Of a stretch of 64,000 bases of DNA, positions 54,266-64,000 are shown piece after piece (position 1 is the first letter of the stretch; the number at the start of each line of letters is the position of its first letter). The notes beneath the pieces are model-generated. The model had not been told where the DNA came from and ran no database searches. It worked only from the letters and a program-made list of their open reading frames with translations. The DNA is from Dryococelus australis. Its lineage: Eukaryota; Arthropoda; Insecta; Phasmatodea; Phasmatidae. The stretch is taken from positions 140,414,163-140,478,162 of the forward strand of contig CM057000.1 of assembly GCA_029891345.1 (NCBI GenBank). Direction: 5' to 3'. A program made the translations under genes and the position numbers.

Positions 54266-54730
54266 GGCTGTTCGCCATAAAGTGAGCACTTTTGAAATCA
54301 ACTTTAGAAAAATGTCACTGCCCCTACCAGCATATATTTGAATGGGCTCCCTGAGTGACATGCGCCCAGTAAAGTTGGTAACGGTGGATGGGAAGTAGTT
54401 CCGTAACTTAACGTCGAATAAAAAGTGTTAGGTAACTATTTGTTACAACTTAAATAATTTATTTCGATCTTTGTTTTCTTTATGTATCGAAGTGTAAAAA
54501 TGAGCATATTTGTAAAATATTTAGTTTTCCAATAATTCCACAGTTTCATTTGACTGACGCATCAATAAAGTGAAGAGGCCCATGACAATGTTAATTGTCA
54601 TGGGCCTCATCATAAGGCCTTCGCCTTATGTTCGCCTTTATGGCGAACATAAGGCGAAGGAATACACGATGTGGATACAAGTAGATCTTAAGGAGGTCTT
54701 TCAAATAAGCTCATTCTACCGTGAACAACC
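54266..54730. mobile_element. TA-A MITE, long form, with two new hairpins
   Basis: Left GGCTGTTCGCCATAAAGTGA; right, reverse complement, GGTTGTTCACGGTAGAATGA. The interior is as in other long copies except for 54,575-54,660, where two perfect hairpins replace the usual text. Confidence 0.85.
54575..54660. repeat. two adjacent perfect hairpins
   Basis: Hairpin 1: arms GAGGCCCATGACAAT (54,575-54,589) and 54,594-54,608, 4-nt loop. Hairpin 2: arms CCTTCGCCTTATGTTCGCC (54,618-54,636) and 54,642-54,660, 5-nt loop. Both are exact. In sibling elements this segment reads once (GGGCCTCATCACTTTA, ATAAGGCGGAAGAA), so the second arms are newly made copies. Confidence 0.97.
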
Positions 54731-54736
54731 TATAAG

Positions 54737-55020
54737 TAGGGATAGGAAAATTTCGCGAGTTCAATGACCTGTAAGCTAGATTCCACAGTCCTGTGTAAAC
54801 CAGAGCCTCAGATGTTTGTCCATTGGCTGCTGCCTCAATGTTACCTCTCAACTGGCAATAAGGGATTCGCTGCGTGTTTCCTTGCAAGTCTGGTATTGGC
54901 TCAGAGGTGCCCTGGGCGTGTATCATAAACTGTGATGCAAATTGCAAACGTGAATTCACTGTATATGTGTTTGACGCCTATCTTGTCCCGAAATGAATTT
55001 GCGAAATTTTCCTATCCCCA
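54737..55020. mobile_element. hM-B MITE at the edge of TA-A
   Basis: 284 bp. Left TAGGGATAGGAAAATTTCGC; right, reverse complement, TGGGGATAGGAAAATTTCGC. Exact 8-bp duplication CCTATAAG (54,729-54,736 and 55,021-55,028), which overlaps the last bases of the TA-A terminus. Confidence 0.94.
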
Positions 55021-55133
55021 CCTATAAGAGATTGTATTATGTACACACAATTTCAATGCATAAAAGAAACCAGGCTAAATATATGCTACCTGTATATCGT
55101 ATGAGCTGGGCTAGTACTGAAGATTCTACAGAT

Positions 55134-55489
55134 CAGCGCTGTCCCACTTGGAAGGGCTCGTGGGCCACAACTCAAATTCTAGTAAAGTCACGGGCCGTAC
55201 CATAGTTTTGGCAAATATCTTATATTGTACAAAGATAACAAGGTATTAAATTAGGCTAGGCCACTAGGCTACAGTTAAAAAAAACATGTTTTCATTGGAA
55301 ATTATTATTAAAAAACAATGTTTAATTGTTGAGAAATCAAAGTTGGTAAATATTTACGTACCAAATCAAATAAAGAATACATTAAGCAAAATTGATATGT
55401 CTATTAAGTTTGTAAAGCCATCGCGTGCCGTACAAAACGGCCTGCGGGCCGCATGCGGCCCACGGGCCGCCAATTGGACATCCCTGCTG
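55134..55489. mobile_element. hAT-type MITE with ggccg-rich ends
   Basis: 356 bp. Left CAGCGCTGTCCCACTTGG and GGGCTCGTGGGCC; right, reverse complement, CAGCAGGGATGTCCAATTGG and CGGCCCGTGGGCC. The 'CAG..TGTCCAA..GGC..GGGCC' start is typical of widespread animal hAT elements. The interior is AT-rich and non-coding. Flanks (CTACAGAT, TACATCAC) match only weakly. Confidence 0.75.
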
Positions 55490-56617
<1,128 letters not shown>

Positions 56618-56689
56618 TGAGCAGCGATGTGTAGACACCTGAAGAACTTGCGGCCGGGCCCCCTTCCCCAGTCAAGCTAGGATCCAAAA

Positions 56690-56879
56690 CACGAGTGTTT
56701 ATATAACTTTAGCCGTTGGTCCATACGGTGTTTGACACCTCCTGGAGAACGCTGGCCCAATCGTCGCCTTCCACTGTAACAGCAGACAACCAGTGTGCGG
56801 TTAATATCTGCATATTTGTACATAAGAATGTAGGGTCTAGCCTGCAGGTCATTGAACTCGCGAATTTTTCAGGTTTCTA
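56690..56879. mobile_element. hM-D MITE, left end missing
   Basis: Starts about 70 bp into the next intron. Right end, reverse complement, TAGAAACCTGAAAAATTCGC. Interior CCCAATCGTCGCCTTCCACTG and TAGGGTCTAGCCTGCAGGTC follow hM-D. Confidence 0.78.
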
Positions 56880-56883
56880 GTTA

Positions 56884-57078
56884 TGTGTCTTAGGTATCTG
56901 CCCACGTATCAGAGACCTACAGTATCGGAGTAACTTAATTCTGATTGGCCAGTCAACTAAGAGAATGTCTTCTCACAGACACACGCCGCCAATAAACAAT
57001 AGGGAACTGTTGGTACGCTCGTAGGGTATTGAGGTCTGGTATGTGCGGAAATATTTTCGCGAAATTCGGGTGTCCCTA
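56884..57078. mobile_element. hM-C MITE, left end missing
   Basis: Right end, reverse complement, TAGGGACACCCGAATTTCGC. Interior CTTAATTCTGATTGGCCAGT and CGCCGCCAATAAACAATAGG. Joined directly to the hM-D on its left, as if a deletion removed both inner ends. Confidence 0.82.
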
Positions 57079-57107
57079 ACTACTGAAAATGGTTTACGAG
57101 TTATTTA

Positions 57108-57366
57108 TAGAGACCTGAAAGTTCACTGACCTGTAGGCTAGACTCTACAGTCTTATTTACAATCCTACAGATATCAACTACCCATTGGTTACTTGATATC
57201 ACAGCGGGAAGCTATGATTGGGCCTGCATTTTGTTGTGTGTTTATTATTGGCACACAATTCAACAGGGGGTGTTAAATACCACATCGACCAATTACAAAA
57301 GTAAAATGAGCGTACGAATTTTTCAATTCTAGTTTGTCTCGAAATGAATCTGCGAATTTTTCAGTT
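57108..57366. mobile_element. hM-D MITE
   Basis: Left TAGAGACCTGAAAGTTCACT; the right terminus is decayed (GCGAATTTTTCAGTTCACCT). Interior CCCATTGGTTACTTGATATC and CGACCAATTACAAAAGTAAA. Confidence 0.75.
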
Positions 57367-57530
57367 CACCTCCTGAAGAACCCTGAACCAATGAGAAACA
57401 CGCAATAAAACGCAGGCCCAACCATCGCCTTCCACTGAGACAGCAGGCATGCAGGCAAGGGCGTTATTGTACAAAAGACTGTGCAGTCTAGCCTACAAGT
57501 CATTGCACTCGCGAATATTTCCGGTCTCTA
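57367..57530. mobile_element. hM-D MITE, right half
   Basis: CAACCATCGCCTTCCACTGA and GTGCAGTCTAGCCTACAAGT lead to the terminus, reverse complement TAGAGACCGGAAATATTCGC. Confidence 0.75.
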
Positions 57531-57611
57531 GCAATATGGCACTATCAGTCTTTCTAGAACTTTAATGACTCTTGAGTGTAGCGGCTAATATTACGTGGAG
57601 TGGAGTGTGAA

Positions 57612-57842
57612 GATATCAGTTTTGGCGGTCCTTAACATCGAGGCATTGGGAGCCGATGAGGGTGAAGCGTAGTGAGTATGGAGCAGCGCCGGAATGCAAG
57701 GGCTGGGGAAACGGGAGACATCCGAGAAAACCCTCTCGCCTGCGGCATTGTCAGACGCGATTCCCACATGCGGAAATCCCGGGTTGGCCCCCGCCGGGAA
57801 TCGAGAGGCGAGTAGTCTGACCACCAAACCACCGCGGCCCCT
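57612..57842 (-). mobile_element. SINE-E copy, B box deleted
   Basis: Minus-oriented. Body well kept (GGAGCCGATGAGGGTGAAGC, GAGCAGCGCCGGAATGCAAG). The head has GGGGCCGCGGTGGTTTGGTGGTCAG, close to a tRNA A box, but GAATCGAGAGGCGAG shows a deletion around the B box. Confidence 0.8.
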
Positions 57843-57907
57843 TTATTGGAATTTCAATCTGGATTGAAATCGGAGTGGACTGAAGAATTCGGATTGAAAC
57901 CTTACCT

Positions 57908-58115
57908 TAAGGAGCCCGCCTATCTGGTGTTACTTTCCTTGTCAGAGGGCTAGAAGCGTAGGAGCCGTAAGAGCTACAATGTTACGCGCTTCAAGCGCAC
58001 CATCGCCGCTAAGAGCAGTGTTCTCGTCGTGCTGCGTCTACGTATGGGACCTCAAGCGATGACCGTATCATATTATAGGTGGGTATTGTGGCAAGGTTCA
58101 ATGCAGGACTCTCTT
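57908..58115. repeat. dispersed repeat Q, copy 2
   Basis: Shares GAGCCCGCCTATCTGG-like start, CACCATCGCCGCTAAG, GTGTTCTCGTCGTGCTGC, TATGGGAC and GGCAAGGTTCAATGCAGGAC with 8,424-8,650. Element type unknown. Confidence 0.4.
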
Positions 58116-58220
58116 GTATTTTTGTTTATATGTAAGACGTATACAGCGCTTTAAAAAAATCATCATTAGCTATGTTTGAGTGCTCTGAAATTGTGTTTTT
58201 TATGTGTCTCGTATGGGGTG

Positions 58221-59051
58221 CACTCTAAATCTGATTCAGTTAGAATTTCACTGTTTCAATAAGTCAAACGTATCTGACTGATTCAAAAGTCACTTCAGTG
58301 AATTTAACTGATGAGTCAGTTTAAAGTGACAGATTTCCTTCACTTATTGATTCAGTGACATTTTCCACTGATTCGTCAGTCCCTTTTTTCAGTGTTTACT
58401 CAGTGGTTTATTGTTGGCTGATGGATAAGTTGGACAGCGTGTAAAAATGGCCGTCAGACAACGCGTATCAAGCGAATAAAAACGAATAAACTAATAAAAC
58501 CATTACAAAATACTTTCTAAAATATGTTTCGTTTTTCAAAACGCCATTTTACGAGGAAATATGAACACTCAGTCTTTCATTCCGTTTTTACGTCTTTCAT
58601 TTCGTTTCCATGTAATCATCACAGCACCCTGGTTGAAGTTTTAAGCTGCATATAACATGATGAGTGTGCACTCATATATATATATTCGTTTTAACAATCC
58701 TAACGGTTCCAATTAAACCCAAACGAAAAGGAAGAGCATAGAATTTACATCTTCGTGATTTTGCAGCGACACAGATAGCAAGATAACACCCTAAAAGCGA
58801 AGTGAAAAGGGTGTGTGAGTTCACTCCCGGCCACCTACAAATAATTTTTACTTTTTTAAATTACGGTAAATTGCACAATATGGATACTAAACTATCGTAA
58901 ATGTGTTCCTTTCGCGTGGTTATTTGGCTACATTCAATAAAAACAATATTTAATTCGCCACTCAAGTCGGCCGTCACTTATTCAATCAGTGAAATTTTTT
59001 CACGTTGATAATTCAATCAGTGACATTCCACTGATTCGAATTTAGAATGTG
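58221..59051. mobile_element. TA-F element, copy 2 (831 bp, tRNA-like core)
   Basis: Reverse orientation to 10,807-11,775. Ends CACTCTAAATCTGATTCAGT and, reverse complement, CACATTCTAAATTCGAATCA. Shares the block around ATGGCCGTCAGACAACGCG and the tRNA-like core at 58,762-58,838 (B-box-like GAGTTCACTCCCGGCC). A short (TA)n-like tract at 58,676-58,685. Confidence 0.8.
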
Positions 59052-59886
59052 TATGTTATTTTCGTAGATCAACACATCGGACGAACGTTTAGTATTTTTG
59101 GTGAGAAAATGTGTATTTCAAATTGCAAGGCAGTTCAAGCGACCGCCTTAAACATACCTGGACTGGACTAAAGTAGGACTGGAGTGAGACAATCCAGTCC
59201 TATCGTCGAGGTGGATTGGACTGTAGAATACGGATGGAAAGCTTACGCTAAACATTTCCGTTATAGGTATGACCAAGCATTGAAATCAAAACATGTTAGA
59301 ATACATTTTGAAGAAGCTTTCTTATGTTGTTTGTTTGTGGTTAATTTTTGAGTGAAGGAAAGAGGCAAAATGGAGCTGAGAAACGTATGGTCCATCCTGA
59401 ATATTCTCATCCGTCACCACCAAAGCAATAACAATGTTCAGCTTTCCGAAGCTTCAGTCGTTTTCTGTTTCAGCCAGTTGCCAACAGGCAGCTTTGCGAA
59501 ATTTTCAATCCACATTCAGTCTTGCAACACTTCAGTCCACGTTCTAAACTTCGCCTTAAATGCTTACTTTCGGTACGTGTTCACTACCTGTTGACTCCCA
59601 TCCGAAATTGGTGCAGTCAAAAATGCCATTCTTAAAGGATTGTAGACCTTAGTAGGGGAACTCTGGACTTTCAGGAACGGTAACGGAATCAGCCATGCCG
59701 GTATTAAGGCCGAGCGTCGCCCAACATATTGTGTTCTTTCTTTTCCGGCAGATTTAAGTTTTTGTGAAGTTAAATTTTAAAATATGCGATTACATATGTT
59801 TAGCTGTTTGCCTTTGCTATGCAATATAGCCATGAAATTCTCACTGTCAACGTAAAATTGTATAGTATGTAGATAACCTTGTTATA
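59052..59886. other. intronic DNA without recognised feature
   Basis: Contains a segment (59,211-59,253) directly repeated from 57,870-57,912 (GTGGACTGAAGAATTCGGAT / TTGGACTGTAGAATACGGAT). An 80-codon frame at 59,352 has no family likeness. Confidence 0.35.
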
Positions 59887-60118
59887 GGCTATTCATGGTA
59901 AAGCGAGCGCTTTTGAAAATGCAATCATTTAGAATGACACTGAATAAATATATTTCATTTTAGCCTTAGACATTAACTTGCGAGTGTGGGGGAATATACA
60001 CACTGTGTTTATTGCTTATATGGCAATATTTAGTTAAAAAGGTCGGTAAATGATAAAACACATCTTAAAGGAAAACGTAACGAGGCTGTCAAAAGTGCTC
60101 ACTTTATCGCGAACAGCC
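59887..60118. mobile_element. TA-A MITE, short form
   Basis: 232 bp. Left GGCTATTCATGGTAAAGCGA; right, reverse complement, GGCTGTTCGCGATAAAGTGA. TATA on each side. Interior as in 53,405-53,635. Confidence 0.85.
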
Positions 60119-60492
60119 TATAAAAGAAAGATTATCGATTCGTGAATTGTCAGCTAGGCTGATGATGCTGTAAATCCTTTTACGTGCTTGATTCTGCACT
60201 CTGCTTTTGTCCTCCTTAATATGTTCCCACCACTTGAATTACTGTTTATCAATCCACTGCTTCTTCATCGTACGCTTTTCTGACGCTTCCAGGTCACTTT
60301 TGCCTAACTTGGAACAAGATTCGTTAGCGATCCCTTGTCTTGTTATGGAAGCTACACTGAAAGTTCGTCCCGGCCAATAAGTTGTCCGTTTGTATAGGGC
60401 CAAAAAAAATATGTACTTGACGTAACAAAACATTTTGTTGAGTAAATAAAATTGAAAAAGCAACGAAATTAATTTTGTTCATCCAGCATAAC

Positions 60493-60787
60493 TAGGGACA
60501 CTCGATTTTCGCGAAAATATTTTACGACCAGTTGTATTTCATAACACTTTAGTTCAGATCCAGTTTCGTAATTGGATGAAACAGGTTGTTGCGCGTCATA
60601 TGTGCCTGCCCGCGAATCACAGACGTAACAGTTTTGGAGTTACCTAATTCTGATTGGCCATTCAAGTAGGAAAATCCCTTCTCACAAAGAAACGGCGCCA
60701 ATAACCAAATTGACACTACTGGCACGCCCGTAGGCTATTGGAATATAGCAAGTGCGGAAATATTTCCGCGAAATTTGGGCATCCCTA
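60493..60787. mobile_element. hM-C MITE
   Basis: 295 bp. Left TAGGGACACTCGATTTTCGC; right, reverse complement, TAGGGATGCCCAAATTTCGC. Flanks AGCATAAC and GGCATAAC differ at one of 8 positions. Internal TAATTGGATGAA, CTGATTGGCCATTC and GCCAATAACC. Confidence 0.9.
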
Positions 60788-61786
60788 GGCATAACACACG
60801 CTTGAATTAACGAAACCTTTTTGTTGGGCCAAAAGAAATTAGACTGTAAAAAAAAATTATTAGCTGAATCAACTGTACAGATGTGTTTGTCAATCCGTTT
60901 GATTGCCTTCGTTGAAAAAATACAGCTCGAGAGTTTGTTTGCATTTCCTGTGATCCAAAAATCGTAATGTAATCGTTACTTTAAATGGCATCTCTGAAAT
61001 TTCGATGCATAACGCTATTACTTAATTTTTATGTAATTTTTACTGTCAAGAAAGGTTCTGTTCATTCCCCGAAAGCGAATGGAGAATCGACATCGACCAC
61101 ATTCATTCATCTAGAACTTAAATAACTTGAATCTTTGAGATGAAAACGTGGGCACCTCACTTAGTAGTAGTTTTTTTTTACATACAAATTTTAAAATTTG
61201 CTATTGACGTCATTAATGCTTAACGTCATACTTAGTTATTTCTTATAAGTACGTTTTCAGTCTTCGAACAAAATCATAAATCATTTCATAAATATACAAT
61301 GTAGTAAATAAGCACCACATTTGGAGGAAAATGATTTCAGGAATAAAAGTCGCTTAAGTTGTACTTTACAGTTGCCACTGAAAAAATGAATACTTTGTGC
61401 CAGGCACAAAATATTTTGTTCGTATTCATCACCACAAAACAATTAGGCTGGGAGAAGAGAAAATGAAATTGTGGCCGCCACACAGAATTTTTATTATCCT
61501 TTACTGTGGCGCTGACTTTATTTTGATTCAACAAGCATATGTACTATGTATGTAGAAATTTACAGTAATATGCTAACCTAAATAAATAATAATATAATTT
61601 TAATAGTGCCAACTAAAATTATATTATTAGTTTAGGTTACCAGATTAATGTAAATTTCTAAATATTCAGTACAGACGTTTGTTGAATCAAAATAAAGTAT
61701 TTTCCACTGTAAAGGAAAGAGTATCAGAATAACCGTTCACTGTCCTCGCTTATAATCTAGCTTGTGAAGATAATACATTGATACCT
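60788..61786. other. unassigned AT-rich DNA
   Basis: An inverted-repeat-like pair (AACCTAAATAAATAATAATA near 61,576 and TATTAGTTTAGGTTACC near 61,623) is visible; element identity unknown. No exon recognised. Confidence 0.35.
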
Positions 61787-61970
61787 AGGGTCACCTGTAC
61801 TTCGCGAAAAGATTTACACGAGTGAGCCAATAAGAATTAAGTTTCTCCGATACTGACAGTCCGTGATTCGCGGGCAGACAGATACGACGCGTAACAATTA
61901 AAATGATCCAATAACGGGAGTGGTTCTAAACTAAAGTGCGTTAGAACAGAAATTGTTCTGAAATCTTTGC
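61787..61970. mobile_element. hM-C-like fragment, reverse orientation
   Basis: TAGGGTCACCTGTACTTCGC opens it; CAATAAGAATTAAGTTTCTCCG and GTCCGTGATTCGCGGGCAGA are the reverse complement of hM-C interior. Shortened; the right terminus is decayed. Confidence 0.65.
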
Positions 61971-62211
61971 CGAATAGCAAAGTTTTTTTTTTCTAAAAGG
62001 TAGTCAGGATTATAATTGAACTGGAAGCGAACACACACGTCTGATCACTGCGTAAGATTTTTTTGTAGTGTGTACCTACTATACTGTATTATTTTCAGAA
62101 ATATCGAAGTAATCAAATACGCGTTTCATGCAGAAAAAATATGTTTTCTTGATATATTCTTCGATTTGAGTGAGCAAACTGGTACATATAACATGCTAAT
62201 CGTGACATTAA

Positions 62212-62356
62212 CCCATTCATACCCAGTGTGCCCAACTGTGTACATGACGCAAGTGTAGGTAATTTTTGGTCCGTAGTGCACAATGTGAATCTCAGTGACC
62301 AATGACGTTACCTCTGGGTAAATGATTCGCAAACCAATTAAGTGCGTCTGAAAGGG
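62212..62356. mobile_element. PB-U: 145-bp TTAA-flanked MITE
   Basis: CCCATTCATACCCAGTGTGC at the left and, reverse complement, CCCTTTCAGACGCACTTAAT at the right, with exact TTAA at 62,208-62,211 and 62,357-62,360. One of the smallest elements here; copy 1 at 30,462 is interrupted. Confidence 0.75.
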
Positions 62357-62360
62357 TTAA

Positions 62361-63119
62361 GAAAATATTACTTGACCTAAACAAACGTTATTATTTTCGT
62401 CTACTTATAGACATAACGTTTTACTTACCTTGCACAGTCATAGGTGATGTTTTTGGATATTTTAATTATAGCTTGTACCGAATCAGTAAATTTCTGCATG
62501 AATTGCCATTTAAATGTTGCTTCATGTAACCCCTATTTTAGCGTCAGAAGACGCTGAGTATTGCAAAGATCACGCCTACATTAAGCATTCACATTCCAAT
62601 AAATTGATAACAAATCTTGAGTTTGAACCCATCGCTTCATTCCTTAGATTTATTATATAAAATTTCTTTTTACACGCTCTGAAAAAAAGATTTATATATA
62701 ATGCGACGTCACAATATTACTACACGAGGAAATATCAACTATAAACTAGGTGAACTACATCTGACTTAGAAGGAAATTAGCTTGCCGTAGTGGATATTCT
62801 GTTAGTAAAATTTTTATTTTCAATTTTCAGTAGAGAAATATTTTGTCCGCTAAAACACTAAACCAAATTTAAAAACGTTTAATAATTGTTAAATTTGAGA
62901 AGAGTCCAATTGAAGTTAAAATTAAAATTGCAATGAAACACAATTGAGATGTTGCTTTACTGAATGAATTTGCTGCTTGACTTCGACTTTAAAATATGAA
63001 CTTTTCGAAATCGTAAAGTGCTTGACTTTGCCTTTGAAGTTAGACTGTGTCAAATTCCATAAGACACATCATGTCAGAAACAATCGTAAAGTCAAATGTT
63101 AAAGTTTTCAATCGTTTAA
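62361..63119. other. unassigned AT-rich DNA
   Basis: No gene or shared repeat recognised. The missing last homeodomain exon was searched for by eye and not seen. Confidence 0.35.
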
Positions 63120-63215
63120 GGGTCTTCGAGCTTTGTTTGCTCGAGGTGGAAGAACATCCTGAAAACAGAACTTCAGCAGGGCTTCAGAAAAGTTGGGATT
63201 AACCGCGAATCGATT
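63120..63215. mobile_element. TA-H fragment, reverse orientation
   Basis: The reverse complement reads CCCAACTTTTCTGAAGCCCT, GCTGAAGTTCTG and CAGGATGTTCTTCCACCTCG, matching the left ~95 bp of TA-H. Confidence 0.55.
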
Positions 63216-64000
63216 CCACCTAAGGCACTTAATGTCTGGTGTGTTAGCTCTCTAAGGGGACTGCTTTGAAACAGCCGATTTGAAACCTTTGTTACGAAAT
63301 GGACTACCGCATTTTGGCGTGGAATTTCGTCGGTGACTCGTTTAATTGTGCTATTGTTACAGCTAAGAGTTCTACTGTGTCCTAGACAGGACTTAGTTTT
63401 GAGCTTCCTTTCGGGGAATACGTTAACCCCGAACTCGCACAAGAAAACACCGAGATAACTGTCACGTTAAAATAAGATGTAAAGCTGTTGTATTTATTTG
63501 CCCAGACGTACACTCTAGACATTTTTTTGTACTTTAACAAGAAAAATCCTTGGAAACCAAGTTGCTAATAAAATCGTTTGTGAATCTACAAAGAGTTGTC
63601 TTATAAAATATGCAAGACATTAATGTGCAATGTTACAAATTATATATTTATATTACAACTGATATTACTGAGAAGTGCACATAAATTACTTCCCCCCTCC
63701 CCCCCCTAGAAAACAGATGTGATAAATCAATAACAGAGAATAATGGGAAAAAATAATTCAAAATATAATTTACGAAAAAAATGACCTTAATATTGCCAAC
63801 ACAGGGAATTGAACACACACCCCTTGCATCATTAGCTTGCACTCTTATCAACAAGACCAACTTGACTTACGTAATTAAAACTTATTTTATTGTAAATACA
63901 GCCGCAAGTACCAGCGAAATATTAATGAAGTTATTTCGTTAGTAAGAAGAGGTACATATACTTAATTTTAGGAGTTCTGTTGTTGAGTTAAGATATTTGG
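63216..64000. other. unassigned AT-rich DNA to window end
   Basis: Apart from the tRNA-like segment at 63,785-63,857 and a C-run near 63,700, nothing was recognised. Confidence 0.35.
63785..63857 (-). other. tRNA-like sequence
   Basis: On the minus strand: A-box-like TTGGTCTTGTTGATAAGAGTG and a good B box GTGTTCAATTCCC at tRNA spacing, with partly complementary ends. A loop-free anticodon arm is not clear, so a pseudo-tRNA or the core of an unrecognised repeat is more likely than a working tRNA. Confidence 0.35.

Overview
The window looks like arthropod (most likely insect) nuclear DNA from a large, repeat-rich genome. It is AT-rich, has no bacterial gene layout, and is packed with short non-autonomous DNA transposons (MITEs), about a dozen copies of one tRNA-derived SINE, a decayed Ty3/Gypsy-type retroelement and a split DUF4817-type transposase. 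The species cannot be fixed from sequence alone. Names such as hM-C, TA-A or PB-I are labels made for this annotation.

Only one host protein-coding gene is convincing: a Bar-like homeobox gene on the + strand. A CpG-rich promoter with three CCAAT boxes (34,730-35,103) leads into a short first coding exon (35,104-35,167) carrying an eh1/Groucho-type motif. A 21.15-kb phase-1 intron follows. The next exon (56,319-56,616) encodes an acidic linker and homeodomain residues 1-53, and a donor site interrupts the homeodomain there. The last coding exon(s) were not found before 64,000.

Layout. 1-3.9 kb: MITE end, a transposase relic cut by two MITEs, one SINE. 4-22 kb: mostly unassigned intergenic DNA with SINEs, TA-flanked MITEs and a 969-bp element with an internal tRNA-like sequence. 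22.1-24.4 kb: broken Ty3/Gypsy relic. 24.4-34.7 kb: dense MITEs and SINEs, ending in a head-to-tail MITE run just before the promoter. 35.2-56.3 kb: the homeobox intron, with a MITE ladder on repeated copies of one 8-bp target, a triple nest, a long inverted repeat, a 1-kb long-TIR element, two blocks of a degenerate ~150-bp repeat and a 16-bp minisatellite of about 1 kb. 56.7-64 kb: more MITEs, a second copy of the tRNA-containing element and unassigned intron.

The strongest unusual signal is the MITE community. Five families (hM-B, C, D, J, K) share one terminal plan (TAG..., with TTTCGCGA or ATTCGCGA at about positions 15-22), make 8-bp target duplications where these can be checked, insert into each other, and carry several CCAAT/ATTGG motifs. 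At 35,320-36,148 four copies of the octamer CTTATTGG separate successive elements, only 150 bp downstream of exon 1.
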